NCBI GenBank assembly: GCA_021613535.1
Contig: CP075496.1
Coordinates: 7,192,001 to 7,256,000, forward strand
DNA from: Adineta vaga
Lineage: Eukaryota > Rotifera
Length of the DNA: 64,000 nucleotides
Direction: 5' to 3'
Part shown: piece by piece, positions 13,201 to 26,300 of the stretch
How positions within the stretch are numbered: the first letter of the stretch is position 1
Layout: the number at the start of each line of letters is the position of its first letter
Made by a program: the position numbers and the translations under genes
Notes under the pieces: model-generated
The model's input: only the letters and a program-made list of their open reading frames with translations
What the model was told of the DNA's origin: nothing
The model's database searches: none

Positions 13201-16200
13201 TTGAAATAAGTGTAAATCATTCCGGTCGTAATATTCCTAATCAAGTTAATCCTATTGGTAATAGTCGTTTCGAAGTTCATTTTACTCCGCAAGAAGCATC
13301 AATACATTATTGTAATGTGTTATTCAATGGCGAATCTGTTCCAGGTAAATAACGTTAAGAAAAAAAAACGATTAAGTTAACAATCGATCATCGTCATCTA
13401 TAGACTATATTAACAAGATTTTGTGTTTTCAATATGATACAATGGGCTGTCAAAACGAGTTTTTTTCTTCATTGCGATACACGATTAATCTTTTTTAAGA
13501 TATGTTATTAATATTCACCAATTATTATCTATGGTGTTTAGAATAGGTCGTTTTTCTTTTCGTTGAGATATCGTTAGTATTCGACTTTGTTTTGTTACTC
13601 ATATGTGAATGAATGAGAGTACAAACAAAAACTGACGATGCATAGACATGCCATTAGATAGGTGAACGAGAAGAAGAAAAAGAAATGAAATACGGGGGCG
13701 AAGCAAAACGAAGTAAAAAAGACGAAAGTGGACATAAACGTATATATGCAGCTCTCTCAAGCGCATCAACTTTACTGAGCGAGAAAGTGAATGAATGAGT
13801 AAGCGAAACAATTCAATTTTCAATTCATTTCAAATACTATATATATATAGGAAGAAAACATATGCGTGTGTAATGCTTCATGTTGATCAGCCCGTACTTA
13901 ATGGTGACAGGACATCATCCTTGGTTCATTCATCTCCAGGTACATCTCTTAGACATTCTCAGAAGATTAAACACGTTCAAGAGCTTTCTCCTTCTTCATT
14001 ATTATACGTCAAACAAAAAGAAAGAAAGAAAGAAAGAAAACGAAAAGTCAACGCATAAGAAATCGAATGTTATGTGTACACATATTAGCTATAATTATAA
14101 GTAACAATGTGTTGTTGTATTTCGAGTGGTTGTCCATGTAGTTCATGGTTGGATAGAGAATTTTATATCTATGACGATGGTTTCACTGATTATAAACGTG
14201 ATAGACATCACTGTATTTGTTTATTTGGTGTTAAACGATTTGTTTTGTTTTCTCTTATTAAGGAAGTCCATTTGCAGTCAATGTAATGGATACTCAACGT
14301 GTAGTCGTATTTGGAAAAGGTTTAGGATCTGTACCTGTTAATGTTTCGACATCATTTACAATTTTAACACAAAATGCCGGCGTTGGAGAATTGAAATGTT
14401 CAGTTAAAGGTGGAGTAGAATGTTTTTATTTCTTTTCTTGTTATTTAATATATCGGTGATGGTCTCGAGCAATAGTTATTACTATGCATGATCGCTTCTT
14501 TTTTTTTCTTTTGGTATTTTGTTTTTCTAATCTAGCTTAACAGTAATAAAGAAAACTAATTTAACGTAAGTTGAAATTTAAATTTTCTAATAATGATGAA
14601 ACTAAAGGAAATTACTTTTTTTAGATCCTGATGATCATACAGTGTCTTGTGTTGTAACGAAACTGGATACCAGTCGATACGAAGTGTCATATACACCAGA
14701 TGTAGTCGGTAAGTAATCTATATAGTGCAAATTGTACATTACTTTTTGTTTAAAGGTGATTATAAAATCGAAGTTCTTCATAATGATACTCCTGTCGATG
14801 ATAAACCTTATACTGCTCGAGTTTTTGATATAAATAAAGTTATGATTTATGATTTTCCAACATCAGCTATTGTTGATACAGCAACTTATTTTATAAGTAA
14901 TTATATTCAATGATGTAATCTTGTTAAAAGAAAAAGAAAGTCTATGTGATTTTAGTTGATGCAACTGATTCAGGTTCGGGAAATCTCGAAATTGCTGTAT
15001 CAATCAATGAAAAAAATATCCCAAATTATGTTCAAAATGAAGGTGGTGCTCGTTTTCGAGTAAAATTTACTCCCGATCAAAGTGGAATGTATTATATAAA
15101 TATTAAATTCAATGGAATTAATATTCATGGTAAGTTATGTGACAAAGTGAAAAATATAAATGTCGAATAGATTGTTCGTTGAGAAAAAGTTTTTCTAACC
15201 TTTACTGCATATTAGAATAGAATACACCGTAGAGAATTTGATACAAAGAAAGAAAAGAAATGTCCTTTTACATTTGATCATTTTCTCAAAACATAATGAG
15301 ATTCAAGGTTACGTTTTTTTAATTGGTTATACATTTTTGACAAGATCTAATCATAGTAGAAATTCATGTAAAAACGAATGAGTTTTCTATTCAATTTTCA
15401 TAATGTCCTTCTCTATCATTTGTAGTTATTAAAATTTTGAGAAAAATAAGACATCAAGGGCAATATTTCGTTCTTTTTGAAATAATTTCGTTGTTCTTTA
15501 TTTCGTTTCATTTCTTTTTTTAAATTTGTGTATATTTAAAGAAAATTGAAATGTAAGGTCCTTTCTATATAAAAATGATGAAGTACATGTCACGGAGAGT
15601 TGTGGACGGTAGATATACACATATCGATAGGACATTTTCACGGTCCACAAAATGGACTACTACTCGTTTTCTTCTGTCCTTCTCTCGAACATTTATCAAA
15701 TTTTCATTGTTTGGAAAGGCACGATAAACGACACAACTTTCTCCTCTATACTGTAGTAAAAAACTACATTAGCTCAAATTTCATGGCACCGAGAAATACT
15801 CGTAAGCGAGGAGTAACAAATAAAAATTCACCATCAAGATCAGGTAGGACAAGATATTCAAATCATTTTTGATCATTTCGAAAGAATTTAACATGATGGA
15901 ATTGTTTTATTTCACACTATTTTTTTCTCTCATAGGATCTCCTTTTGCATGTAATGTATTTTCAAGTGATTTTATATTTGAAAACTATGAATATGCACCT
16001 ATCAATAAACGCACATCATTCGTACTCAAACCAAAATCGAATTCTGTACTTAATCCCAATCTTTATATTAATATTATTTCTCCATCTGGTCATGAAATTG
16101 AAGGCAAAATTGAAGAAAAATCTTCTAATCTTTGCACGATTCGATTTACTCCAAATGAAATTGGTGATCATCAAATCATCTTCTATAGTGACAAAGATAA

Positions 16201-19200
16201 GAAACTTATTTTAACGAAATTTATCAGTCAAGTATTTGATGCAAGTAAAATTCGTGTCAGTGATTTACCGCCTGCTTTTCCCCATCGACCATATAAATTT
16301 ACTGGTAAATTTTTCCTTTTTTTTACATTTTTATCTTTCTAATCTTTTCAAATAGTTAATACAACCGATGTTGGTGATGGTCATTTATCAATTAAAATCA
16401 AACAAAATGGCAATCGATTAACACTTGAACAAACGCGTCTTAATTCTCATAATTATGAAATCTCGTTCGTACCAGAAACATCGGATGAATGTATACTTTC
16501 AATATTATTCAATGGTGATGATGGTTGTAAGTATATGGACCGATAGATTTTATGATAAAATATCTTTCGTATAATTATTTTCGATAGCAAATATTATTCG
16601 TAAAGTAACGCCTATTCTCAATTGGATAGAAGAGGAGGAGGAGGAGGAGAAGGAGGAGGAGACGGATCGTATAGGATATAAACTATTGTGACAGATATGA
16701 ATGTCATATTCACCTGTCATGATAAGTTTTCAATATATTTCGATCAAGGAAAACGTTTATTGAACTTAGTGAAACGTATTTTTTCATCGATCGATACGAT
16801 CAAATCAAATAAAATTACATAATGCAATCTTCATATATCTGTTTTGAATTAGAATATTCTTTTCTTATTACTTCATCATTGCTTATATGATATTTTAATG
16901 TTGGTTTGTCTTTATAGTCGGTACTGTTAAAATACCAGTGATGTCTGAATCAAAAGATGTTCGAGTTGCACATATACCACCTGGTACTGTTGGTAAACCA
17001 ATCACATTTACCGGTAAGTTATATTCTTCTTTATGAATTCAATTGATTGACTCGCTGTCTATATTTCAAATATATTAGTTGATGTTAATGAAGCAAAACC
17101 TCTCAATATTCTTGTAACTGAATCTCATGGTGGTCGTGTTATTCCACATATGATTATTCCACTTTCTCATGATAAAAAACGTTCACAAGTAACATTTACA
17201 CCATTAGTTGCTCGTCAACATACAGTATCAATAAGTTATAATGATCAACCTATGTCAAGTTATCATGTTGATGTATTTGATATTAATAAAATACGTGTTA
17301 GTTCAATTGAAGATGGTGTTATTGGTACACCATTAGTTTTCACTGTTGATACACATGGAGCTGGTGAAGGTCATCTTGAAGTAACAATCAGCGATGGCAA
17401 ACGTACTTTACCAGCTGAATTGAAAAGTATTCATGCACGAAAATTTGATATTGGTTTTCTACCTGAAACAACTGGAAAATATATGATAACAATTGCATTT
17501 AATGGAATACCAGTTGAAGGCAGTCCATTTATTATACAAATTCATGCATCGTCAACATCAGCAAGTGATAAAGAGAGTATAGAAGGACAATTAGGTGAAG
17601 AAGAAGATGATGGAGAAGATCAAGAAGAAGAAGAGGAAGAAGAAGAAGAAGCAGAGGAAGCAGAAGAGGAAGAAGAGGATGAAGAGGATGAAGAAGAAGA
17701 AGAAGAGGAGGAGGAGGAAGAAACTGGTGAACATGAGTTTTTAATTGGTGGTCAATTAGAAGGAACCAAAGTTGGTGAACTTGCTTGGTTAATTTGTGAT
17801 ACACCACTGAGTGAAATCTACGAAGATTTTGATCTTTTCGTTACTGGTATACTTCTTTTTTTCTATTTATCGTTATTCTTCAAACAAATTTCTGTTTATT
17901 CTTTAGATCCTGATCAACATACTATTAAACATACTCGAATCCAAGATTCTGGTGGTCGATGGCGTGTAGAATTTGAACCAATTAAATCTGGTATTCATCA
18001 AATTCAAACAAATGTTAATGGTACCGATGAATCACCTCTTATATTGGCTTCCATGGATATCTTACCAGCAAATTATCAACGAACAATTGAAGGTGAAAGA
18101 ATCATTCATCCAAATGTACTCAATTATATTACAATTAATTCTACTAATGAAAACTTAAAATTTCGATTAAGACGTAAGATGGATTTTGTTAATTTCATCT
18201 GTCTGAAAATTTCATTAAATATAAATTTGTAGGTTCAAATGGAGATGACATACCTGTGGGTCTTGATAAAGATACATTGGAATGGAAACTTTATTGTACA
18301 CTTGCTGAAACTGGTAAGATCAAAAGAAAGTCTTTGTTAATCTAGTTTGATTTTCGTTGATAGATTATTATCAGTTGAATATAAATGATCATGGTGATGA
18401 ACAAATATTTGATATTCATTGTGTAAGTGAAGAAACAGATATATTTCGTAATGGTGGTATTGAAGATATTACTCGTTTAATTGTTGATGAAAGTAAACTG
18501 AATGGAAGTGATGTCAATGTCATTGTTAAAGGTAAAAGATAAATACAAATCATTGTTTTGTTTTAAATGTAATGTATGATTCTTTGTAGATCCATTTGCT
18601 CACACCATTCCAGCTGCATTTTATCGAAATTTCAATCGAGATTTGATTATTGAATATGTACCAACAAAATTAGGTAAGATATAAACGAAACGAAAGCAAA
18701 CGCAATAGACATAAATATCTTATTTGATTTATTTAGATATTCATGAAGTATTTATTCGTACACATAATAATCTTCTTGATATTTGTCCTATTCGTATAAT
18801 GTCATTTGGTGCAAATAGTCCATTTGAACCAGTATTACGTGTACAAGTCAAAGAAGTTCTTCAACATACATTCGAAAGCGTTATTGATAATGTTGATAAA
18901 ATACAAATTGATATCATTGGTAAGAAAATATCAACAGAACTATGGAGAGAAATTTTTGTTTTTTTAGATTCCTTCGAAAGACCATTACCATTTCAACGTT
19001 CTACGAATGAAGTTGGAGAATTAACTGTTGCTCTATCACCCGTTCGTGTTGGTAAGTTATTTCATAATCATTGCATTCAACTTCAGATATTCAATTAATT
19101 CTATATTCTTTTTTTCAAGGAACTCATTGGATTCGTGTTTCAAATAATGATAGTAAAAATTTTGCGATTATTACCTATCTTTGCATATGATGATGATTAT

Positions 19201-22200
19201 GTTCCACTTTCTCCAATTGTCACTCCATCACCAGAAGATAAAAAAGGCAAACCAAAATCCTCAAAAAATCTAAATCACAATCATAACAATAATAATAATA
19301 ATACAGGATTCGACAAATTCATTCCACTTGTCACGGGCAAAGATCTGACCACAATTAGTGAAACAACTGAAACAACTTCATCACGAACATCATCAGCAAC
19401 ATCATCGGAATTACCACCACCACCATCACCTGCAAAAGATCTTTTAACAAGTCATTCTCCAGTTTCTTCGATTGCATTTCCAAAAGCACCTCCATCAGAC
19501 GGTCGTATAAGTCCTGAAGTACAAGTCTTAGATATAACTGATCTAAACGATCCAGGCGTTGGAATTGTATCAAAATTTAGTTTCAAAGATGCAGATAATA
19601 AATTCACTATAACAATATTTGGTAAATCATATAGATTTTGAGAAGTACAACAAAATCTCTACCTTCTCTTGTTTTTATAGATACTAATGGAAATACACTC
19701 AATTACAGAACGGAATATCTTCTCGATGGACGAAAACAAATTTTTTATGAACCTACTACTGTCGGTATGTTAACGTTTGATATGATTAAGGGAGAAATAG
19801 AACTTACAGAGTAGATTGTGATTTCTAAGACGCTATAGATTATAGAACAGTATTTACATTGTACCTGTTGGAATGTTTATTTTAGGACCTGTTGAAATTC
19901 ATATTTCGAAAGAAAAAGAACCAATTAATGGTAGTCCACTGATAGTACATGCATTTGATCCTTCTGCAGTCTACCTAATGGATTTTCCTGATAAACTTCA
20001 ATTAAATACCATCAATCGATTTATTATCAATCCAACAAAAGCTGGAAAAGGATCATTAAAAATTGCTGTTAAAGGTCTGAATCATATTTTATTATAAATA
20101 TCATGAAATTCATGTTGAATACTTTTTCTAGATCCAAATAATCGAAGTGTACCTATTACTGTTCTCAAACGATCAAATGGTCATGTTGCAGTTGAATTTA
20201 AACCTACAATATTAGGTAAATTTATCAGAGAAGATTCGAATATTTTTTCTGAATTATGTCTCTCTAGGTTCATATACAACCTCGATACTATTCAATCGTA
20301 TACCAATACCTGAAACACCACTTCGAGTAGCAGTTGAATCAAAAGAAACAATCAGAATATCCGAAGAACCTATTCCACCACGTAAGTCTTCGACGAATGA
20401 ACCATTCGATTATTTGTACAAAAATTTTGCATCATTGTCTCATGATCGTTTAGCACCTATAATCGGAAATGCGACACCAGTTGATGAAATTGAATTGCGA
20501 GGTCGTGTTCAAAATCCCAAACCATTGGAACGTGAAAGACCACGTTCAGTATCATCTCAAACAACATTTGATCCTATCAATGCACGTTTATCAAAATCTA
20601 ATGAAAATATTACTCAAGCTGTATCTCAAAAAACACCAACATTTGTCGAACAACAACGTGCACAACGTGTGACCAGATCTGAAGATCGTCATTCCTCAGC
20701 ATCTGTTACAACACCATTAAACGATGTACAAATTCAACGATTTAGTTTATTAAAAGAAAAATTTGAACGTCAACAACCTATTGATACTGTATTCGGTAAG
20801 TTTGAATTCTTCATTACTTTTACATGAGACAAAGTCGATTCGATTTCTGTAAAAACAAAAACTAATCTTCGTAGTTGTTTCTTTCGGTAAGCAACTGATC
20901 TTGAAATTAGTAGAATATGATTGGTTTTATTTATCATATAAGAAAATATGCCTATTTTATGCTTCATTTGCGAGGCTAAAATTACTGGTATCAAATAAAG
21001 ATACATAGCGATAATAGATACGTTCGGTAACTAGTAATTGCAGATTGACAAAAACAAGTCCGTCCTTGATCAAAAGATTTTAAAATTATGATACTATCTG
21101 TCCTCACAAGACATTTTTGGCCTATTTTTTAATGAATTTATCATTTGAAAATATCGATCAGATTGGTTTATCTTCATGAAAAATATCTTTCCTATTTTTT
21201 TCTCAAAATCCTTATAGATTCTCGTCGATATCCATTCAAAGTCTTTTTACAACATCCCTATCCATTAACTAATGTTGATATACATCTTTTAAGTACGTAA
21301 AAGAAAAAGAATCATCTATGAAAAAGAGAATATTCATAACTTTGTATGTAATAATTAGTTGATCTTCCTCATATTGCATATGTACATGTGACAATCAATG
21401 GTACGGAGATACCTCTTCAAGCAGCTCGGCGAAATGATGATACATTCTTACTCAAATTTCGACCAGTTCTTGCTGGAGATTATTCAATTATATTAAAAGA
21501 TTTTCTTGAACAACCAATTCCTGGTAAAATTCTATCGATTGATTGTTTCATTCATTCTTATCTAAGTTCCTTTCAGGTTCTCCATTCATCTTTCCTGTGT
21601 ACAATCCAAGTAGTGTTCATTTCGAAGCATCAAGTCGTTTACAATCCATCAATGATTGTCATTTGATTTGTATGAAGAATTGTTTCGAATATATTTCCAG
21701 TAATTTCATTCCTGTTTCCTTTTTTTCCTTCTTAGGTAATATTGATAAAGCTGGTCCTGGTAAATTCTTTGTAATGGTTTATTCTCAAATTGAAGAAAAT
21801 CAATTTCAACCAATAATTATACCAATTCATATTCATCCACTTCCATCGAATAATATTCGTATTTCAATATCACCACCAAAAATTGGCACTTATCGAATTT
21901 ATACAGCCTACCGAAATATCCCAATTAACGGTAAGTGATGTGTTCTAATGTTAGTTTTATTTTCAATTATATTCGTCTATTGAAATCGTTCATCAAAAGA
22001 TGATATTTTTGATCATAAACAAAACGTGAATAAGTTGAACATTTGTGTGTAAAGAGAAAAACACTCGAGAAAAGAAAGTAAAATGTAATCAATTAGTTAA
22101 GCAAAACTTTCTATATAGATAAATTATATGTCTATAGAATATTTGATTATAGATACGAAGAAAAGAGAACTGTCTTCAGAGCTTGACGAATTGAAAAATT

Positions 22201-23299
22201 GAACTTATTGTGTTTGATCGTGAAAAGTTTTACCTATATGTTAACGAAGACAAAATGATTGAGAGGAAGCAATGAATACAATGATTGATCTCTGTTTGAC
22301 CAACGCATAAAAATGAAAATGAAGAAAAGAATAACGAAAGCGTACATCGATAATTTTTTGGCCCTTTTTTTCTTCTTCTTCTTCTTCTTCTTCGTCTTCT
22401 GATCGTGTATACGTGTGTATATATGGTATACGTTTCAAATGTGTGTTGCTCGCTCATGCATGCACTTTTGTTCGATCGATCGAACGGAACAAACCCTTTT
22501 TTTACTCTTCTCTTGCTCGTCCAAGCTGCAAGTAATCTGACGAGGAAAGAAGACACCTGTATATGAGTGACTATATGTATGCATACACGTCCATATTCTT
22601 TCGCCACTTTTTCGATGGTATAGCGTTTAATTAAAAACGACAACTTGCTTCTCATTGCCATCATTCATTTTGTCGAAATAATTGTACCGTCATTATCGGT
22701 AAACAAACAACAACTAGTTATATTTCATACAAACAAAGACAAAAATGAATAATGGTAGACAAGAACATCTAAGTAAATCTCGAACAACTTATCGAAATCT
22801 TCATCAACCACAAAGTCCAACCATGTTATCAACAAAAACGAAAATCGAAACAAAATTAGCAGCCAGTGAAGATAGCGATGATGATAGTACATTACCAACG
22901 TTTGTCAACCGTTTCTTTTTTCCTAAGAACACAACTACAACAACAAAATCAACACCAACTTCACCTTCAAATGATACTGGCATGTTTCGTGCTATACGTG
23001 GACAAGTTATCATTCATCATGATCATGATCGATCATCAAAAGTTCAACGTGAAGAAGATGTTGACGAAGATGATGAAGAAGAAGAACTTGAAAATCTTCC
23101 TGTTAGTCGTTCGAATGTGGGCAATTATGAATTACATTATGACGTTGATAATCCTTTGGAAATATCATGTTCAATGTCACTTTCATCGGCAGAAACAATT
23201 TCTGATCATTCACCATCGCCTACTCGACATACATCATCAATAAATGTTGATGAAAATAGTTCGAATATCAAACGTGAACATACACCGCTTGGACCATCC

Positions 23300-23334
<35 letters not shown>

Positions 23335-26300
23335 CGAGGATGATGGTGGAGACACACCATCACCAATATTAAGTGATAATAATCTGCTTGAGAAAAACGC
23401 GATTGATCATGATAATATCAAAGAACAAGATGAGAAATTACGAACCTTTCGTGGTTGGCACTTATCGATGCTTAAACAGATCGATGAAAAATTACGAGAA
23501 ATTGAACTTGAAACAGTCAATATTCCGACAACAATTACAACTAATACTACCACACCGCTACTACTACTACTACTCACAATACTGTAACAACACCAACACC
23601 AACACCACCGATAGAAACCAAAAAACCTATCATTAAATCGATAACAAATAAGAAAAAAGTACTTCGTCCAACAATTCGTCGACGTTTTGAAACAACAAAT
23701 ATTAAACGCCATCATTCACCTGTTCCTCAAATTAAAATCAGTACCTATCGCTCACGTACACCATCTGTCGAACGAGAATCTCGTACTCTAGTAATCAATT
23801 TACCACCATCCTCATCCTCATCCTCATCATCGTCAACTTCAGATAATGAACAAGACTTTCCACCACCACCAGCACCATCCGAACCAATACATATTCGTAT
23901 CGTTCAAAGTCCAAGTCATCCTCTATGTCAACGTTCACAAAGTACTGAACGTTTAATTTTACGTGATCAAGGTGCACAAACCGAACCATTTAATAGTTCA
24001 AATGGTTTCATTGATCATCGATCTATACGTCCAGCAAGCGTTGAATGTGATCGAATACAACCGACACGTTCATTGACCCGTGCACAAAGTAATCAATTTC
24101 TTCAGCAACATCATCATCAACAACAACAAGATCAACAATTAAATCAACTAAAGCAACATCCACCGCATCCTCATTTTCATCAACAACAGCAACAACAACA
24201 ACAACAGAATAATTCACCAGCAAGTGAACAAATCAAATTCTATAGTTTACGTAGTCGTAATGTACGAGCACGACCTAGTATTGTCACTCAATCACCAATG
24301 CAAATACCTCAATTACCACCAACACGTCCTGTTCAACCACATCGATCAGTATCTGTTGAAAAGAAACAACCACCACAACCTAAACCACAACCAAAACCAA
24401 CAAATGTTCCACCACCTGTATCTGCTGATCCATCTGTATATTCAGATGATTATGGACATGTCACTCAAATGGATACGAGAAATTTAGGATCATTGGTTGA
24501 CAAAGTTTTCGATGATATCTATCAAGACAAACCGTCAGATTTCTATCGAGATTATAGACAACTTTTAAATGATATTCAAGTTCGATTTAGTATGGTTTCT
24601 TCGGTTGAACAACCGAATAATGTGTTTCAACATCAACATCATCGCCCTCCCCCACCACCACCCTCATCTGTACCAACACCTCAACCTCAACCTCCACCTC
24701 CAACTATTTATCGACCAGCACCAGCACCGCCCCCGCCTCCGCCACCACCATCATCAATGAAACCAACTCTTACTGATTATCCACGCGTTCTTAAAGCATC
24801 ATCATCACAAGCTCGTCTGTGTGACACTCTTATCTATATTCCGAATCCTCGCTGATTCTTTTTGTTTTGTTTTCTTTTTATTTTAATATATCATATGTAT
24901 AGGCCTTGTTGTGATTTGTTATGTTTTCTCGCTAGATGTCAAATGTCAGGATCAGGGAGGGGGGAAGTTTCTTGTTTTATCATTAATGAGGGCGAAAGGA
25001 TATTTTTCATCGATGTTTGATTTCAAAAGAATCGTATCTATATACATACGCACATACGCATAGATTGATTACATCATTGATATCTTATGAATGACTCTTT
25101 ATTTGACAGGTACGCCAATTGATGTGACCGTTTATGACATTCAGCGTATATCGATTATCGCCGAACACAGTCAACCTGTCGTCGTACGAACAACCGTTGC
25201 TTATAAAGGTAAATCTATATACACATAGTTCAATGTAAATGCTTATCTAACGAGAGAAAATCTCGTTTTTTTTCTACTTTAGTAAACACCAGTCAAGCTG
25301 GTCAAGGTCAATTGAAAGTTGAATTAATTCAACCACAAACATCGAAAATTCCATGTCGATGTCATATACAAGAAATCAATGCTCATGAATATCTCGTTCA
25401 ATATATTCCACTTGAACCTGGTCGTTATCAATTACGTGTATTATTCAATAATCAACTTGTTCAAGGCAAAACTCTTGATATTGATGTTCATTCTTCTTTA
25501 CCACAAATATCGAAAACTTCTGGAACATCTTCAACTGTTCGTATACAACAGATTATTCCAAGTGCAACTCCTGATATTGGTGATGATATTTGTTTACAAA
25601 GTAAAATCATATTTTCCATTAAAAATAAATTATTTCAATACATTTTCATGTTTTTGTGTTATAGTCAATACAGAAAATCCTTCACTGACATCAATTCAAG
25701 GCCATATTTCATGTAATGGCATGTCTGTTCCACATAAAATTGAGCGCACAAAAGATTCAACAATTTGGCATTTGAAATTTCGTCCATATGTACCTGGAAC
25801 TTATAAAGTACATTTGACACATAATAGTTTATCTTTAATCAGTAAGTAAAATGACCTTGAAAGATTTCTCTAAGTCAAAGTTCTAGTTATATATTTGACT
25901 GTCTTAATTCGATAAAATTAGAGTTTTTTTTTAATCGAAATAGAATTGATTTAATCTTTTCGTCCTCGTCTTCTTCTTCTTTGAATCCATCTTATCAATA
26001 TACCTTGAACTCGTTCATCCAAAACGTTGATGTAGTTAGATTCGCATATATTTGTTTATCTAAATATTTATCATAGGTTCACCGTATCTAATTCAAGTCA
26101 AAGATTCAAATGGAAAAGTAGTTCTTTCTGGTCTCGAACAAACTTTATTAACAAATTCTCCATGTGTAATAGAAGGTAAAAAGCATCTAATTTTATTTTT
26201 AATATGAAAAAACAAAAATAGAAGAAATCAAAACATTCTAATTAATATTAGTTCATGCTGAATCAACATCGAAGACACAAATTCAAGCGGTTGTTCTTCT

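Noticed and set aside
13795-14104. Possible extra filamin exon in intron 13345-14262
   Set aside because: No acceptor found that enters the frame in phase 1 without a stop.
17532-17807. Minus-strand poly-Leu ORF
   Set aside because: Antisense of the filamin poly-Glu tract.
22230-22664. Minus-strand ORF of 144 codons with an Arg run
   Set aside because: Arises from a CTT microsatellite; no domain, and the overlapping frame is also open.
23407-24223. Minus-strand Val/Asp-rich ORFs
   Set aside because: Antisense shadows of the Asn/Gln/Asp-rich nested gene.
22745-24855. Nested ORF as an alternative N-terminal exon of filamin
   Set aside because: A weak in-phase donor (gtctgt near 24820) would allow it, but the ORF has its own stop soon after and no strong donor. 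Kept only as a possibility.
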